NCBI GenBank assembly: GCA_017526985.1 | Contig: JAFXQR010000094.1 | Span: 1 to 58,700 of the forward strand | Reading direction: 5' to 3' | Source of the DNA: Lachnospiraceae bacterium | GTDB taxonomy: Bacteria > Bacillota > Clostridia > Lachnospirales > Lachnospiraceae | DNA: 58,700 bases | Part shown: one piece after another, positions 40,986 through 49,625 of the stretch | Layout: each line of letters starts with the position of its first letter | How positions within the stretch are numbered: the stretch's first letter is position 1 | Position numbers and translations under genes: made by a program | The notes under the pieces: generated by a model | Seen by the model: only the letters and a program-made list of their open reading frames with translations | Told to the model about the DNA's origin: nothing | Database searches by the model: none

Positions 40986-41007
40986 ATATATGAAAAATAA
41001 AAATTCG
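40984..41007 (-). promoter_or_regulatory. element-wide promoter-like motif, copy 18
   Basis: Minus-strand TTTTTATTTTTCATATATC, 98 bp upstream of the 146-aa gene. Confidence 0.65.
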
Positions 41008-41106
41008 CTTGTCAAGGTTCTTTATTACTTAACCGAAAGAAAATCTGATTTATTAAGTAAAAAATCGGGAAAATCTCAGAAAAAATACCTAGACTTACGA
41101 AGAACA

Positions 41107-41143
41107 GAAAAAGACCATCCATCCATTTAGAAAGATGGCCTTT
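41107..41143 (-). terminator. intrinsic terminator after recJ
   Basis: Minus-strand GGCCATC / GATGGTC stem with an inner hairpin-prone loop, followed by TTTTTC. Confidence 0.8.
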
Positions 41144-41166
41144 ATTGTTACATTGAATGGGCCAAA

Positions 41167-42804
41167 TCAGCTCAGCTCCAGATCTTCCGCAGTCGGATCA
41201 TACACTCCGTCGGCATTAAGTGTCGGTGTCTCGATCCCCATATAGTTTGTTCCGGAGATCCTGCCATACAGACCAAAGGATCTTGGATTGCTCAGATCAC
41301 TCTCATCGTGCCGCCAATGGGTGATCTTATAAGCTTCGTCATTCTCGTTCTTCCCCTGGATACACAGATGATTCTTCTCTGCCCCGATCATACGAACATC
41401 ATCCCGCATCATATCAATACTGATATCAAACAGCGGGGCCGGATTTCCTTCCCCAAACGGCAGGTAATCCTGCAGCAGCTGATAGATCTCCGGGATCTGA
41501 TCTTTTGTGGTATGCCAGCGGTTGGAAGGAACTACTTCTGCTGCTACAACGGGCCGTTCGCACGGAACATTCTTCGCTATCTCAAACTTCTCTCTCGTCA
41601 GCTTCATACCGGCTGCTCCAGGGTGTCCACCCATACTGATAAAAGTACCTTCGTCAAGGGAATTCAGATATTCAAACAAATTTACGCCTTCGACAGATCT
41701 TCCGGAGCCTTTTAAGATATTCGGGTCATCCGCAATATTGGTCAGTACGATCGCCGGCATTTTATATTCTTCCACCAGGGATCCGGCCAGAATACCAACA
41801 ATACCTTCATGCAGGTTCGGCAGCGCCACCCAGAGCATGCTGTTCTCCTGCAGATGGTTGTCCTCCACATACTGCTTTACGATCCCGTACTGCTCTTCTT
41901 TTAACGCCCGTCTCTGCAGGTTCAGATTTACCAGACGCTCCAGCTGCTCCTGCGTCGGGTTTAACAGGTATTTTAAAGACTCGGTTGCTCCGTTATCCAG
42001 AAGGCGGCCGCCGGCATTTAAGCACGGGCCGATATAGAAGCCAAAGGAATCTTCCGTTGCAAAATCCGGGTTCTGCTTTAACCCCTTCATAATATTCTTC
42101 AGAGGCTCCGGAGCGGTACCGTTGCGGAAATCCTGCAAGGCTTTCTTTACCAGGCCCCAGTTACCGCCATTGAGTTCCATGCAGTCTGCTACGGTTGCCA
42201 GACCGGCATAGGTCTGCAGCTCGTGCGCCAGAGACTCGGAAACCATCTGCTCTGCAAGCTTAAACGCAATCGCAGCTCCACACCATTTGGTAAAGGAAAA
42301 ACCACGGTCGCACCCCGGGACTACCGGATCGATCGCCATCGTGACATTCGGGATCCTGCAGCCTTCTTTTAACTCGTGATGGTCGGTCATCAGAACGGTA
42401 TAACCGTCTTTTTCCAGGCCTTCCAAAAGATCTGCAGCCGAAATACCATTATCCACGGTGATCACGACAGATCCCTTCGGACATTTCTCTTTGATCTCAT
42501 TTACGATATTCTGGTTCATACCATAACCTTCGGAAAAACGCCTCGGCAGTCTGGCATAGATTGGCTTTCCGGGACAAACTTCTTTGATCGCTTTTATTGT
42601 CTCAAAAGCCGCACACACACCATCCACATCATAGTCTCCAACGATGGCGACTTTTGGCGCATTCTTTATATGTCTCCAGAATTCCGATACCAGATCGCCG
42701 TCCAGATAAAACGGACTGTGCAGCCATTCCTGCAGTGTCTGCGGGCTGGCGTGCAGCTGGTTCTGCAGTTCCTGTTGTAACCGCTCCGGGTTATATCGTT
42801 TCAT
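41167..42804 (-). CDS. recJ: RecJ-like single-strand-specific exonuclease (DHH family), 545 aa
   Basis: DHH motifs in order: VAIVGDYDVDGVCAAFE, VVITVDNGISAAD, VLMTDHHELKEG, and MAIDPVVPGC; then the DHHA1 motif MGGHPGAAGMKL. Metal ligands look complete. RecJ degrades 5-prime single strands in recombination and repair. It is shorter than E. coli RecJ at the C-terminus. The start at MKRYNPE follows AAGGAGATGTTT; the frame is open 29 codons further without a site. It pairs with the surface-protein gene in one unit. Confidence 0.93.
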   Translation of the reverse strand: MKRYNPERLQQELQNQLHASPQTLQEWLHSPFYLDGDLVSEFWRHIKNAPKVAIVGDYDVDGVCAAFETIKAIKEVCPGKPIYARLPRRFSEGYGMNQNIVNEIKEKCPKGSVVITVDNGISAADLLEGLEKDGYTVLMTDHHELKEGCRIPNVTMAIDPVVPGCDRGFSFTKWCGAAIAFKLAEQMVSESLAHELQTYAGLATVADCMELNGGNWGLVKKALQDFRNGTAPEPLKNIMKGLKQNPDFATEDSFGFYIGPCLNAGGRLLDNGATESLKYLLNPTQEQLERLVNLNLQRRALKEEQYGIVKQYVEDNHLQENSMLWVALPNLHEGIVGILAGSLVEEYKMPAIVLTNIADDPNILKGSGRSVEGVNLFEYLNSLDEGTFISMGGHPGAAGMKLTREKFEIAKNVPCERPVVAAEVVPSNRWHTTKDQIPEIYQLLQDYLPFGEGNPAPLFDISIDMMRDDVRMIGAEKNHLCIQGKNENDEAYKITHWRHDESDLSNPRSFGLYGRISGTNYMGIETPTLNADGVYDPTAEDLELS

Positions 42805-42817
42805 AAACATCTCCTTT

Positions 42818-43774
42818 TTAGTAATAGCTGTTCTTTTTCTTGATATAGATAAAGCATCCTGCTCCGATAACAGCGGCCAAAACACCGACAATGATCGGAA
42901 TGTAGTTCATTTTCTTTTCTACTGGCTCCGATTCCTCTACGGTAACTTCCGAAGAAGTCTGTCTTACCGGACCATCTGCCGGAGTAAACTCTACGGTCGG
43001 AGTCGGTTCCTCTGCCGTCTCAACACCTGTGGATACCGCCAGAGCATCGATGAATTCCGGAGTGTCTGTACTCTGTACCTGGTAGTCATCGGAAGCCTGG
43101 ATCGCAGCATTGCGCTCTCCATAATTGCTCTTTGCCCAGGTGATATACTCTTCCAGCACTGCCGGATCATTCATCCAGGATTTCTCCCCGCCGTACGCAT
43201 ATACCACTCTCGGAGCGCTATGCTCTGCAATATGGATCACATCCCTGCGTCCGCTCTCGATATCGCCTTCTTCATAGAACCCTTCTCCGATCATCGGGGA
43301 AGTAAACTGACTGGTCAGAACACGGACATTGTTATTATCGATCGCATCCGGAGCAGAGAAACAGTAATCCTGATCCATCTCCAGCGGAAGGTCAAAGCGA
43401 ACGATATCGCCGTATTCCAGAGACTCTACCACATCCGTCATCGCCGGGATAAAGTCGTAACACAGATGCACTACCTGATAATCCTCCGGGATATCCGTGA
43501 ACACATCGAAGACATAATAGATCTTCTCGTTATTCCAGGTCGCATTCTCTTTCTGGATATAAAAATACAGGGTGGATGCGATATTGTCCTTCGGATTGGT
43601 ATTTCCGTTAATATACCAGTATTCCCGGTCACCCTCATCCGGAACGCCGTTACCGTTGGTATCTTCCACACCGGTATCATAATCCTCCCGCTCATAAGCG
43701 GCTGCAGAGATCGGAGATAAAAGTACCGATGCACTTGTCAGTCCGGTCAATAATCGAATAATATGTTTTTTCAT
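42818..43774 (-). CDS. secreted, membrane-anchored surface protein, 318 aa
   Basis: A signal peptide (KKHIIRLLTGLTSASVLLSPISAAA) is followed by a calcium-loop-like DTNGNGVPDEGD (dockerin/thrombospondin type 3 style), a beta-rich ectodomain, a Thr/Pro/Glu-rich stalk, and a C-terminal helix (IPIIVGVLAAVIGAGCFIYI) ending in KKKNSYY. No LPxTG is seen, so it is anchored by its helix. It could act in cell contact during transfer or in surface exclusion; that is inference. Confidence 0.82.
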   Translation of the reverse strand: MKKHIIRLLTGLTSASVLLSPISAAAYEREDYDTGVEDTNGNGVPDEGDREYWYINGNTNPKDNIASTLYFYIQKENATWNNEKIYYVFDVFTDIPEDYQVVHLCYDFIPAMTDVVESLEYGDIVRFDLPLEMDQDYCFSAPDAIDNNNVRVLTSQFTSPMIGEGFYEEGDIESGRRDVIHIAEHSAPRVVYAYGGEKSWMNDPAVLEEYITWAKSNYGERNAAIQASDDYQVQSTDTPEFIDALAVSTGVETAEEPTPTVEFTPADGPVRQTSSEVTVEESEPVEKKMNYIPIIVGVLAAVIGAGCFIYIKKKNSYY

Positions 43775-43811
43775 AATGGTCTCCCTTCTTAAATATGAGA
43801 AATACTTTCAG

Positions 43812-43837
43812 AAATATATGAAAAATAATATTTTATG
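43812..43837 (-). promoter_or_regulatory. element-wide promoter-like motif, copy 19
   Basis: Minus-strand AATATTATTTTTCATATATT, 38 bp upstream of the surface-protein gene; it serves that gene and recJ. Confidence 0.72.
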
Positions 43838-43839
43838 AT

Positions 43840-44400
43840 TTAGAACAGCCATATTTTCAGCATTTCCCAGAGCCCAAAACAATCTCCGGCAGCCAGATAA
43901 GAAATCAAAATAACCAGGATCGTAAACACCCAGGTTAAAACCACTGCCCCTTTACTCTCCGATGGTATCCCTCCCAGCCGGATATTCCAGGCTCCGAAGA
44001 AAACAGGGATACCTTTCGGATTAAACGCATCCAAAAACAGGTGAGATAAGGTCCCCAGGAAAAACCCCAGCATTGGCGGAAAATATAAATAAGACAGGAT
44101 CAATCCTGCCGAGTGCAGCAGCGGGTCATGCAGGATCCAGCGATGGTCAAAGCCCTTCTTTCCAAAGAATTTGCCAACCCTTCCGATCAGGGTCGATACC
44201 GGCTTTGTCAGTTGGCCGACGTGGGATCTTGGATTGTCCATATCCGGCGCAATCCCGCCCAGAAGACCTCCCATAACCAGCAGTGTTACGGTTGCCGGAG
44301 TATGTTCGATCTGCAGACCGAGGTTTATGAAATTGTCCAGATTGACCGCAACGCCGGCAGATACCGCCCCGGCAAACATAAAATGGCAATTCCCGTTCAA
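43840..44400 (-). CDS. YdjM-like metal-dependent membrane hydrolase, 186 aa
   Basis: YdjM/DUF457-type layout: MNGNCHFMFAGAVSAG at the start, GGLLGGIAPDMDNPRSHVG in the middle (His and Asp ligands), then HRWILHDPLLHSAGL and LSHLFLDAFNPKGI, all with hydrophobic helices between. Members are predicted membrane-bound hydrolases sometimes induced with DNA damage. The TTG start at 44400 is supported by GGAG nine bases upstream. Single-gene unit. Confidence 0.82.
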   Translation of the reverse strand: MNGNCHFMFAGAVSAGVAVNLDNFINLGLQIEHTPATVTLLVMGGLLGGIAPDMDNPRSHVGQLTKPVSTLIGRVGKFFGKKGFDHRWILHDPLLHSAGLILSYLYFPPMLGFFLGTLSHLFLDAFNPKGIPVFFGAWNIRLGGIPSESKGAVVLTWVFTILVILISYLAAGDCFGLWEMLKIWLF

Positions 44401-44425
44401 GTTTTTACGCTCCTATGGTTTATAC

Positions 44426-44444
44426 TGTTATATGAGAAATTAGG
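44426..44444 (-). promoter_or_regulatory. element-wide promoter-like motif, copy 20
   Basis: Minus-strand AATTTCTCATATAACA, 26 bp upstream of the TTG start of the YdjM-like gene; one T replaced by C in the T tract. Confidence 0.6.
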
Positions 44445-44452
44445 AAATTGCA

Positions 44453-44484
44453 CATTAAAAAAGCACCCCGAAGGATGCTTTTTG
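44453..44484 (-). terminator. intrinsic terminator after the 74-aa gene
   Basis: AAAAAGCATCC / GGTGCTTTTTT on the minus strand with a TTCG-type loop. The opposite strand also ends in five T, so it could work both ways. Confidence 0.88.
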
Positions 44485-44495
44485 TGACCTTTTAC

Positions 44496-44720
44496 CTATC
44501 GTGTTCTTTTATCCGCATTTTGGATACTCCTGTTTCGCATAGCCTCATTGGCATCGATCTGAGCTGCGATCTCTCTTTCCAGCTTTTTTTTTGATGACTC
44601 CGCATCCGGCCTTTTATCTGCCGGAACGGGGATTACTCTTACTTTACCGCCGCTTCTTTCCATAGCTTTTGTTGATACGGTTCTTATACTCACAGTTTTT
44701 CGCCTCTGCTTTACTGGCAC
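44496..44720 (-). CDS. small basic protein, 74 aa, GTG start
   Basis: Rich in Arg and Lys (MPVKQRRKTVSIRTVSTKAM, ESSKKKLEREIAAQIDANEA). The GTG overlaps the end of the zinc-ribbon gene by ten bases, with only a weak site, so coupling is likely. A nucleic-acid-binding or disordered adaptor is possible. Confidence 0.55.
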   Translation of the reverse strand: MPVKQRRKTVSIRTVSTKAMERSGGKVRVIPVPADKRPDAESSKKKLEREIAAQIDANEAMRNRSIQNADKRTR

Positions 44721-45094
44721 CAGACCAGGATAGCGATAAAACCGATCAGCATAAACACGGTCACATAGAGCCTGAAAATAAGACCCATCTTGTTCGATGA
44801 GATCTTTCGGTCCTCCGCCAGTTCAAGATTATTCTGCGGTATGCAATTCTTAACCACTTCTGCTATCTGCTTTTCGCCCTGCAGTGTGTCAGCAGCAAGC
44901 TCTACACCGGACTGGTTCATATAGCCGCCAATGCGGTCTTTCGGATCCATTTCCCGGTCGTTATCGACCACTCCGGCTGCGAATTCGTGTCCGCAGGATT
45001 TGCACTTATACAGACTTTTTTCTTTATCGAAATCAAAAGAAAAGATCACTCCGTCGCAGACCGGACAGGTATTGGACTGAATAATGCCGCTCAT
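44711..45094 (-). CDS. zinc-ribbon protein with C-terminal membrane anchor, 127 aa
   Basis: The N-terminus has CPVCDGVIFSF...YKCKSCGHEF, a four-Cys zinc ribbon; the last 20 residues (FRLYVTVFMLIGFIAILVW) form a tail-anchor helix. GGAGGTATAACCT precedes the ATG. Middle gene of a three-gene unit. Confidence 0.8.
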   Translation of the reverse strand: MSGIIQSNTCPVCDGVIFSFDFDKEKSLYKCKSCGHEFAAGVVDNDREMDPKDRIGGYMNQSGVELAADTLQGEKQIAEVVKNCIPQNNLELAEDRKISSNKMGLIFRLYVTVFMLIGFIAILVWCQ

Positions 45095-45097
45095 AGG

Positions 45098-45460
45098 TTA
45101 TACCTCCTTTTCCCACTCTTCAATCTTTCTTTCCATCAATACGATTGCCGTAGCCAGCGCCAAATACATCGGATCAGCCTTGGCAAATGACCTCTGGTGG
45201 TTCTTTAACAGCGCCAGCTCCTCCCGGATCTTTTGCAAATGCTCCAGCTCGGGCCACTTACCGTCCGGCTCCGGTTTTCTCTCTTCGAAATCGGATTCAA
45301 ACCATCCTTCATCATTCTCATCATATACGATAAATTCGTCGGAAAATTCCGCATCCCCGCACAAAGCGGCAGCCACACTAGCCGTATGCCTGGTCCCGTT
45401 GATCCAGAAGGTATCTCCGGCTTTCAGATTTCTCATTTCCTCTCTGGAAGTGTTTTTCAT
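45098..45460 (-). CDS. hypothetical protein, 120 aa
   Basis: The first half suggests a small beta barrel (NLKAGDTFWINGTRHTASVA, EFIVYDENDEGWFES), the second a helix pair (HLQKIREELALLKNHQR, LALATAIVLMERKIEEWEKE). GGAGAAGCCTGAG precedes the ATG. No family is recognised. First gene of the unit with the zinc-ribbon protein. Confidence 0.7.
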   Translation of the reverse strand: MKNTSREEMRNLKAGDTFWINGTRHTASVAAALCGDAEFSDEFIVYDENDEGWFESDFEERKPEPDGKWPELEHLQKIREELALLKNHQRSFAKADPMYLALATAIVLMERKIEEWEKEV

Positions 45461-45502
45461 CTCAGGCTTCTCCTTTGAAATAGTATGATCAATATTCTCT
45501 GT

Positions 45503-45528
45503 TTTTATATGAAAAAAGATATTTCACT
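45503..45528 (-). promoter_or_regulatory. element-wide promoter-like motif, copy 21
   Basis: Minus-strand AGTGAAATATCTTTTTTCAT then ATAAAA, 43 bp upstream of the 120-aa gene. Confidence 0.65.
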
Positions 45529-45529
45529 A

Positions 45530-45561
45530 AATAAAAAACAGGTAGGAAATACTCCTACCTG
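45530..45561 (-). terminator. intrinsic terminator after the six-gene unit 49524-45572
   Basis: Minus-strand perfect 8-bp stem CAGGTAGG / CCTACCTG with a 7-nt loop and TTTTTT. Confidence 0.93.
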
Positions 45562-45571
45562 CTGTTGTCGA

Positions 45572-45973
45572 TCAAAGATCTTTACCCTCTTTATCTTTGT
45601 CTTCCAAAGACGCATCTTCGATGCTTTCTTCGAGAGACGCTGTTTCACACCTCCCCTGCTCTACAGCGTCCCAGGTCTGATCTCCATCGTGTGCTTCTGT
45701 CCGATCCGGATAGAATTCCTTAAATCTCCGGTGAAAATCCACACCATCCACGATCTCACCCTTTAAATACAGGAGTTTTTGCCATACCATCCGTCCATCC
45801 AGCGAGTAATCAACTTCGATATCAAACCGGTTGTTCACAGGGTCAGCATAAGACTGGTCTTCGATCCTGTAGATCCCCGCATCCTTAATACCAGCATTAT
45901 CCATATATTCCTTTATCTTGCTGGTGATATCTGCTGCAATATCCACCGGAAAGCCCCATTCGATAAATTTCAT
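45572..45973 (-). CDS. hypothetical protein, 133 aa
   Basis: Starts MKFIEWGFPVDIAADITSKIKEYM behind GGGGGTGTGATT; an upstream in-frame GTG would add two residues. Predicted alpha/beta domain followed by an acidic tail with repeated ASLEE/ASLED. Family unknown. Last gene of its unit. Confidence 0.65.
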   Translation of the reverse strand: MKFIEWGFPVDIAADITSKIKEYMDNAGIKDAGIYRIEDQSYADPVNNRFDIEVDYSLDGRMVWQKLLYLKGEIVDGVDFHRRFKEFYPDRTEAHDGDQTWDAVEQGRCETASLEESIEDASLEDKDKEGKDL

Positions 45974-45984
45974 AATCACACCCC

Positions 45985-46506
45985 CTATTCTCTCTCTTGC
46001 CCATCTTCGTCCTGATCGTAAGGTATACCGGAACGCTCTTTGATCAGATTATCAATATACTCTTTAAAGAGTGCATTGTTTTCTTCACGGTAATAAAAAT
46101 TGATATCTAACTCACCCTCAAACCAGTCAAGAACGGTTTTGGGAACTGTATCCGCCACTTCATCCATTGAAAGGCTTCGGACCACTTTATCCATTGACAG
46201 ACTTCGGACATTTTCTCGCACCTGCTTACGGATATGGTCAGCCAGTACACCTACCTGTCTTTCGATCTCCCGGTATACGGATCTGCTCGCCTCATCGAGT
46301 TCCTTATAGGTTTCTGTCTCAAAATGATCCAGAAGATAGCAGAGATTCGGAAATTCCTTTCTCGCCCCGTTATTCCACATAGGGATGTCCTCATCCCCTT
46401 CCTTCGAATGCATGGTGATTTTAAAATCATGTACATACTCTCCTCTGGTCATATATACGTTTTCGTCAACAATAACTGCTTCAAACGGCTTCCAATCTCT
46501 GCTCAT
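45985..46506 (-). CDS. hypothetical protein, 173 aa, with internal duplication
   Basis: Starts MSRDWKPFEAVIVDENVYM behind a GGGAG site. VRSLSMDKV/VRSLSMDEV (about residues 105-122) is a tandem duplication of about 27 bp visible at DNA level near 46160-46210. It is helical elsewhere. No known domain. Confidence 0.65.
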   Translation of the reverse strand: MSRDWKPFEAVIVDENVYMTRGEYVHDFKITMHSKEGDEDIPMWNNGARKEFPNLCYLLDHFETETYKELDEASRSVYREIERQVGVLADHIRKQVRENVRSLSMDKVVRSLSMDEVADTVPKTVLDWFEGELDINFYYREENNALFKEYIDNLIKERSGIPYDQDEDGQERE

Positions 46507-46548
46507 GAAGATATTCTCCCTCATTGTCGGACAATATATATTTCTTCA

Positions 46549-47103
46549 TCAGATTTCCTTTTCTTCCCCTATCTCTCTTGTGCGTGCCAGCCAGTTTTCG
46601 ATAAAGACCTTTACTTCGGAATGCTCATAATCGCTTGCCTTTTTCATATCTTTTTCGTGGCTGTATGTGCTGATCCCGATGCTCTCATCACATAACGCCA
46701 GATTGCTCGATATAGCAGTAAAACATTTATCCCCAAAGGATATCCGCTCACCAACCGTCAGGTTCTCCATATGCAGTACCGGGCGGATCTTACAGGCACA
46801 ATAGACAGAATCCGGAAAGATCTCGCCATTTTGGGGCATATCTTCCGTCTTTCTTTTAACTGTTCCGTCAGTATCAATATAATGTCCCGTGTTTTCATCT
46901 ACTAACAATGTTCCATAACCTCTGTGCGGTTCCTCTTCACGAAGCCACCAGCGGCAGGAACCACTATCTTTACGAACAAGAGCAGTGATATGATCCCTGT
47001 TCTGTTTATATTCGTCCGCTGTAAGGAGTGTTATGGAATAGACCGGTTTTCCCTCATCCGTATAGTATTCTGTTGTTTTTCCTTCCATTATTGCTATTCC
47101 CAT
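46549..47103 (-). CDS. DUF6273-like protein, 184 aa
   Basis: ITLLTADEYKQN, then SCRWWLREEEPHRGYGTLLVD, then KIRPVLHMENLTVGERISFGDKCF follow the layout of DUF6273-type domains (..LLS..E......WWLRS.....GVRPAL.i......GD). It is a paralogue of the gene at 48712. There is no signal peptide, so it should act inside the cell. Start uncertain: ATG 47103 has no clear site, ATG 47088 has a weak GGGAA. Confidence 0.6.
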   Translation of the reverse strand: MGIAIMEGKTTEYYTDEGKPVYSITLLTADEYKQNRDHITALVRKDSGSCRWWLREEEPHRGYGTLLVDENTGHYIDTDGTVKRKTEDMPQNGEIFPDSVYCACKIRPVLHMENLTVGERISFGDKCFTAISSNLALCDESIGISTYSHEKDMKKASDYEHSEVKVFIENWLARTREIGEEKEI

Positions 47104-47877
47104 TTATCTGCCATGACCTGTATCTTCTATTTCCGCTTCTTTTAGAAGAGGGCTGATATAATCCTCAAAAATATCGGGTTTGTTTTTACTGATAATAGAT
47201 AAATACTTATCCTTCTCCTGCTGTTCATTCTTCTCAAAATAATCCGTCAGAGTTTTGTTGATTACTCCGCATACCAGAGGGTGTTCATCCCACACAGCAT
47301 CCATTTCATCTGTAAATGTTGGGAAGTTACCTATACGCAGACCGTTTTCATCAATGAAAACCTCCGCATCTATATACAAGCTGCGTTCCTTGTATTCCCC
47401 AACCTTGATCCGCATCCAGCCATCCACATGATAATAATCCGGATCCGCTGTTCTCTCAACATAGGCGTTAGCATCATATTCCCACTGATCGGGGCTGTAT
47501 AATACCGGCTCGTCTTTGCTGCGTGACCGGGACTCATTAAGAATCGTCAGTGTGTCCAGCACATCATCGGATATTTTCTCCCACCCTTCGAATTTTCTAT
47601 CGCCGCCAAGATGAATTTTCCCATCTTTTACTTCACGGCCAAACACAGTATCCGCAAATACTCTCTTCTCATCCTCCGTCATAGGACGGTAGTATTCGGA
47701 AACTTCATTCCAATTGCACGCCAGTTCTTTCAAGCGCAGCCCTCCGAATTTCTGGTAGCGGTCCAGTGTGCAAATATCACCCTCAACGCACACAACTCTT
47801 GCGCAAATATCAAAGACTTTATTGAATTCATTGTCGCGCTGCGGCGCACAGATCAGAAGATCATTTTTATGAACCAT
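47104..47877 (-). CDS. hypothetical protein, 257 aa
   Basis: Starts MVHKNDLLICAPQRDNEFNK behind AAAGGAGAGAATACG; the ORF is open further upstream without a site. Trp/Tyr/Asp-rich, with YYHVDGWMRIKVGEYKERSL in the middle and an acidic C-terminus. Not recognised. The stop is directly followed by the ATG of the next gene. Confidence 0.68.
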   Translation of the reverse strand: MVHKNDLLICAPQRDNEFNKVFDICARVVCVEGDICTLDRYQKFGGLRLKELACNWNEVSEYYRPMTEDEKRVFADTVFGREVKDGKIHLGGDRKFEGWEKISDDVLDTLTILNESRSRSKDEPVLYSPDQWEYDANAYVERTADPDYYHVDGWMRIKVGEYKERSLYIDAEVFIDENGLRIGNFPTFTDEMDAVWDEHPLVCGVINKTLTDYFEKNEQQEKDKYLSIISKNKPDIFEDYISPLLKEAEIEDTGHGR

Positions 47878-47890
47878 CGTATTCTCTCCT

Positions 47891-48709
47891 TTATTCTTTT
47901 TCAGCCTCCAGGGCGCGTCGGTCAACAATTTCACCTTCTTCGCAATAGAAATCTTCCGGACGCTCCCGGATTTCATCTGCTAAAGTTGCGATTGTATCAT
48001 CTGAAAGGCTAAACACATAGGTTTCCTTCTCATCCCGGGCCCTTCGAAGATCATACCCGCCGGGATCTGCGTACGGATCGAATCCGACAAAATCCTCCAA
48101 ATGCTCCTCAATAAAATCCAAGAGGAGCTCTGTGTCGTCCTTCCTTATATCTTCCCGATCCTCGTCTTCATCATCATACTCTTCATAATCAAAAGGATTT
48201 TCACTCTCGATACTTTCCAGTTCGGATTCTGTGATTCTAAGAACATCATTCGTTTTTGCAAGATAGTCATGAATATTACCATTCTGTACTGCCGATTCGT
48301 ATTGCTCACAAATATTATCGCCACGAAAATCGTATTCAAATGATTCGTACATTTTATGCATTTCTTCTTTGAAAAGCTGTTCTGCTTTTACTGCATCCAC
48401 AGCTTTGATCAAATAATACTCGTCTTCTCCGACATCAATTTTCCTGCCGGTGTAAAATTCCGGTGCGCAGATAGCAGAATAGATCCCAAAACCCTTTTCC
48501 TCCTGCTCACCAATTTCTTCCCTAAACTGCTTCTCATAGTTCTTTGCCATATCTTCGTGTCCAAGAAGCCGCAGCAGTTCGATCTGTGCCTCGATCTCAC
48601 CCGTATATTCCCCAGCGTGGCCACTCTCATTGATATGGTAATTCAATTCGTCGTCACAAAACGCAACGATTTTCTGTTCCAGTTCGGTTGATATATGGAT
48701 CGTCTTCAT
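47891..48709 (-). CDS. hypothetical acidic protein, 272 aa
   Basis: Glu/Asp make up a large share, with a run YEEYDDEDEDREDIRKDD near residue 185. The N-terminus (MKTIHISTELEQKIVAFCDDE) is a short helical domain. GGAGCTGTAAGT precedes the ATG, overlapping the end of the upstream gene. Acidic accessory proteins of this type are sometimes DNA mimics, but nothing here shows that. Confidence 0.68.
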   Translation of the reverse strand: MKTIHISTELEQKIVAFCDDELNYHINESGHAGEYTGEIEAQIELLRLLGHEDMAKNYEKQFREEIGEQEEKGFGIYSAICAPEFYTGRKIDVGEDEYYLIKAVDAVKAEQLFKEEMHKMYESFEYDFRGDNICEQYESAVQNGNIHDYLAKTNDVLRITESELESIESENPFDYEEYDDEDEDREDIRKDDTELLLDFIEEHLEDFVGFDPYADPGGYDLRRARDEKETYVFSLSDDTIATLADEIRERPEDFYCEEGEIVDRRALEAEKE

Positions 48710-48711
48710 AC

Positions 48712-49524
48712 TTACAGCTCCTTATCTTCATCCTGTTCATCAACCTCTTTCAGATCATATTCCCTCGCAAACTTATCCACATCAAATTCACAGGACACCC
48801 GATACACCAAAAGATCGGAGTCACCGGCTGCCATCTCTTCATAATCAACCTCACATGCTCCTGTATAGGTGATATAGTCTTTGAGATTGATATCATCCAA
48901 ATGATCCGCAGCGCCGTCCCCGAAACGCTCATTCAGTTCTTCTGCAACGCTTTCAATCGCCGGATCACCCTGCCCAATCTGGCTTACAACAGCATCCACA
49001 ACATCGTATCGTCCTGCTTTGGGAACTGTTGCATAATTAAATATGCTGTTCGCATCCGTATAGATTGAAATATCAAAACAGATTGGTTCTTTTCTCTCTT
49101 TGATTCGGGTGAACCAATCATCGACATATTTTTTAACATCAGATTCTTCGTAAACATTAGCGCCTTCTGCTCTCCAATCTTTTCGAAAAGCACATTTTCC
49201 AATAATATCATTGCATAAAGCATAGCGATCAGAGATGATCGTAAAGCCATGATCTCCGAATGTGATAGTATCTCCGATTCCGAGATTGGTGGACTCCAGG
49301 TTGGTAATTTTCAAAGCGGGGCGCACACCAAAGCTGAGTTTCACATTGTAACCACTGATGCCGACAAAGCCGTCATCGCCGTACACGCACGCCGCAGTGA
49401 GAGCATAGCGGCCGCGCGAACCAAGCCACCAGTTATCTGATGCTTTTAACATATCTCCATTCAACTGCTCTGCTTCTTCTACAGAGAGCAGTGTGGCGCC
49501 TGTAATTTCCAATTTGTTATTCAT
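48712..49524 (-). CDS. DUF6273-like protein with acidic C-terminal domain, 270 aa
   Basis: ATLLSVEEAEQLNGDMLKAS, NWWLGSRGRYALTAACVYGD and KLSFGVRPALKITN follow the DUF6273 pattern more closely than the paralogue at 46549. Shared later segments are ALCD/ALCN and the KKYVDDWFTR region. The last 110 residues form a different acidic domain. It opens the six-gene unit. AAAGAAGAACAAGTGT precedes the ATG. Confidence 0.68.
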   Translation of the reverse strand: MNNKLEITGATLLSVEEAEQLNGDMLKASDNWWLGSRGRYALTAACVYGDDGFVGISGYNVKLSFGVRPALKITNLESTNLGIGDTITFGDHGFTIISDRYALCNDIIGKCAFRKDWRAEGANVYEESDVKKYVDDWFTRIKERKEPICFDISIYTDANSIFNYATVPKAGRYDVVDAVVSQIGQGDPAIESVAEELNERFGDGAADHLDDINLKDYITYTGACEVDYEEMAAGDSDLLVYRVSCEFDVDKFAREYDLKEVDEQDEDKEL

Positions 49525-49557
49525 ACACTTGTTCTTCTTTCTGCAAAGTATCTTTTG

Positions 49558-49581
49558 ATAATATATGAGAAATAATTATAG
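49558..49581 (-). promoter_or_regulatory. element-wide promoter-like motif, copy 22
   Basis: Minus-strand AATTATTTCTCATATATTAT, 34 bp upstream of the 270-aa gene. Confidence 0.62.
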
Positions 49582-49625
49582 AAAATCGGTTTATGATACA
49601 GATTCGATAGACATAGTAATGCGCC

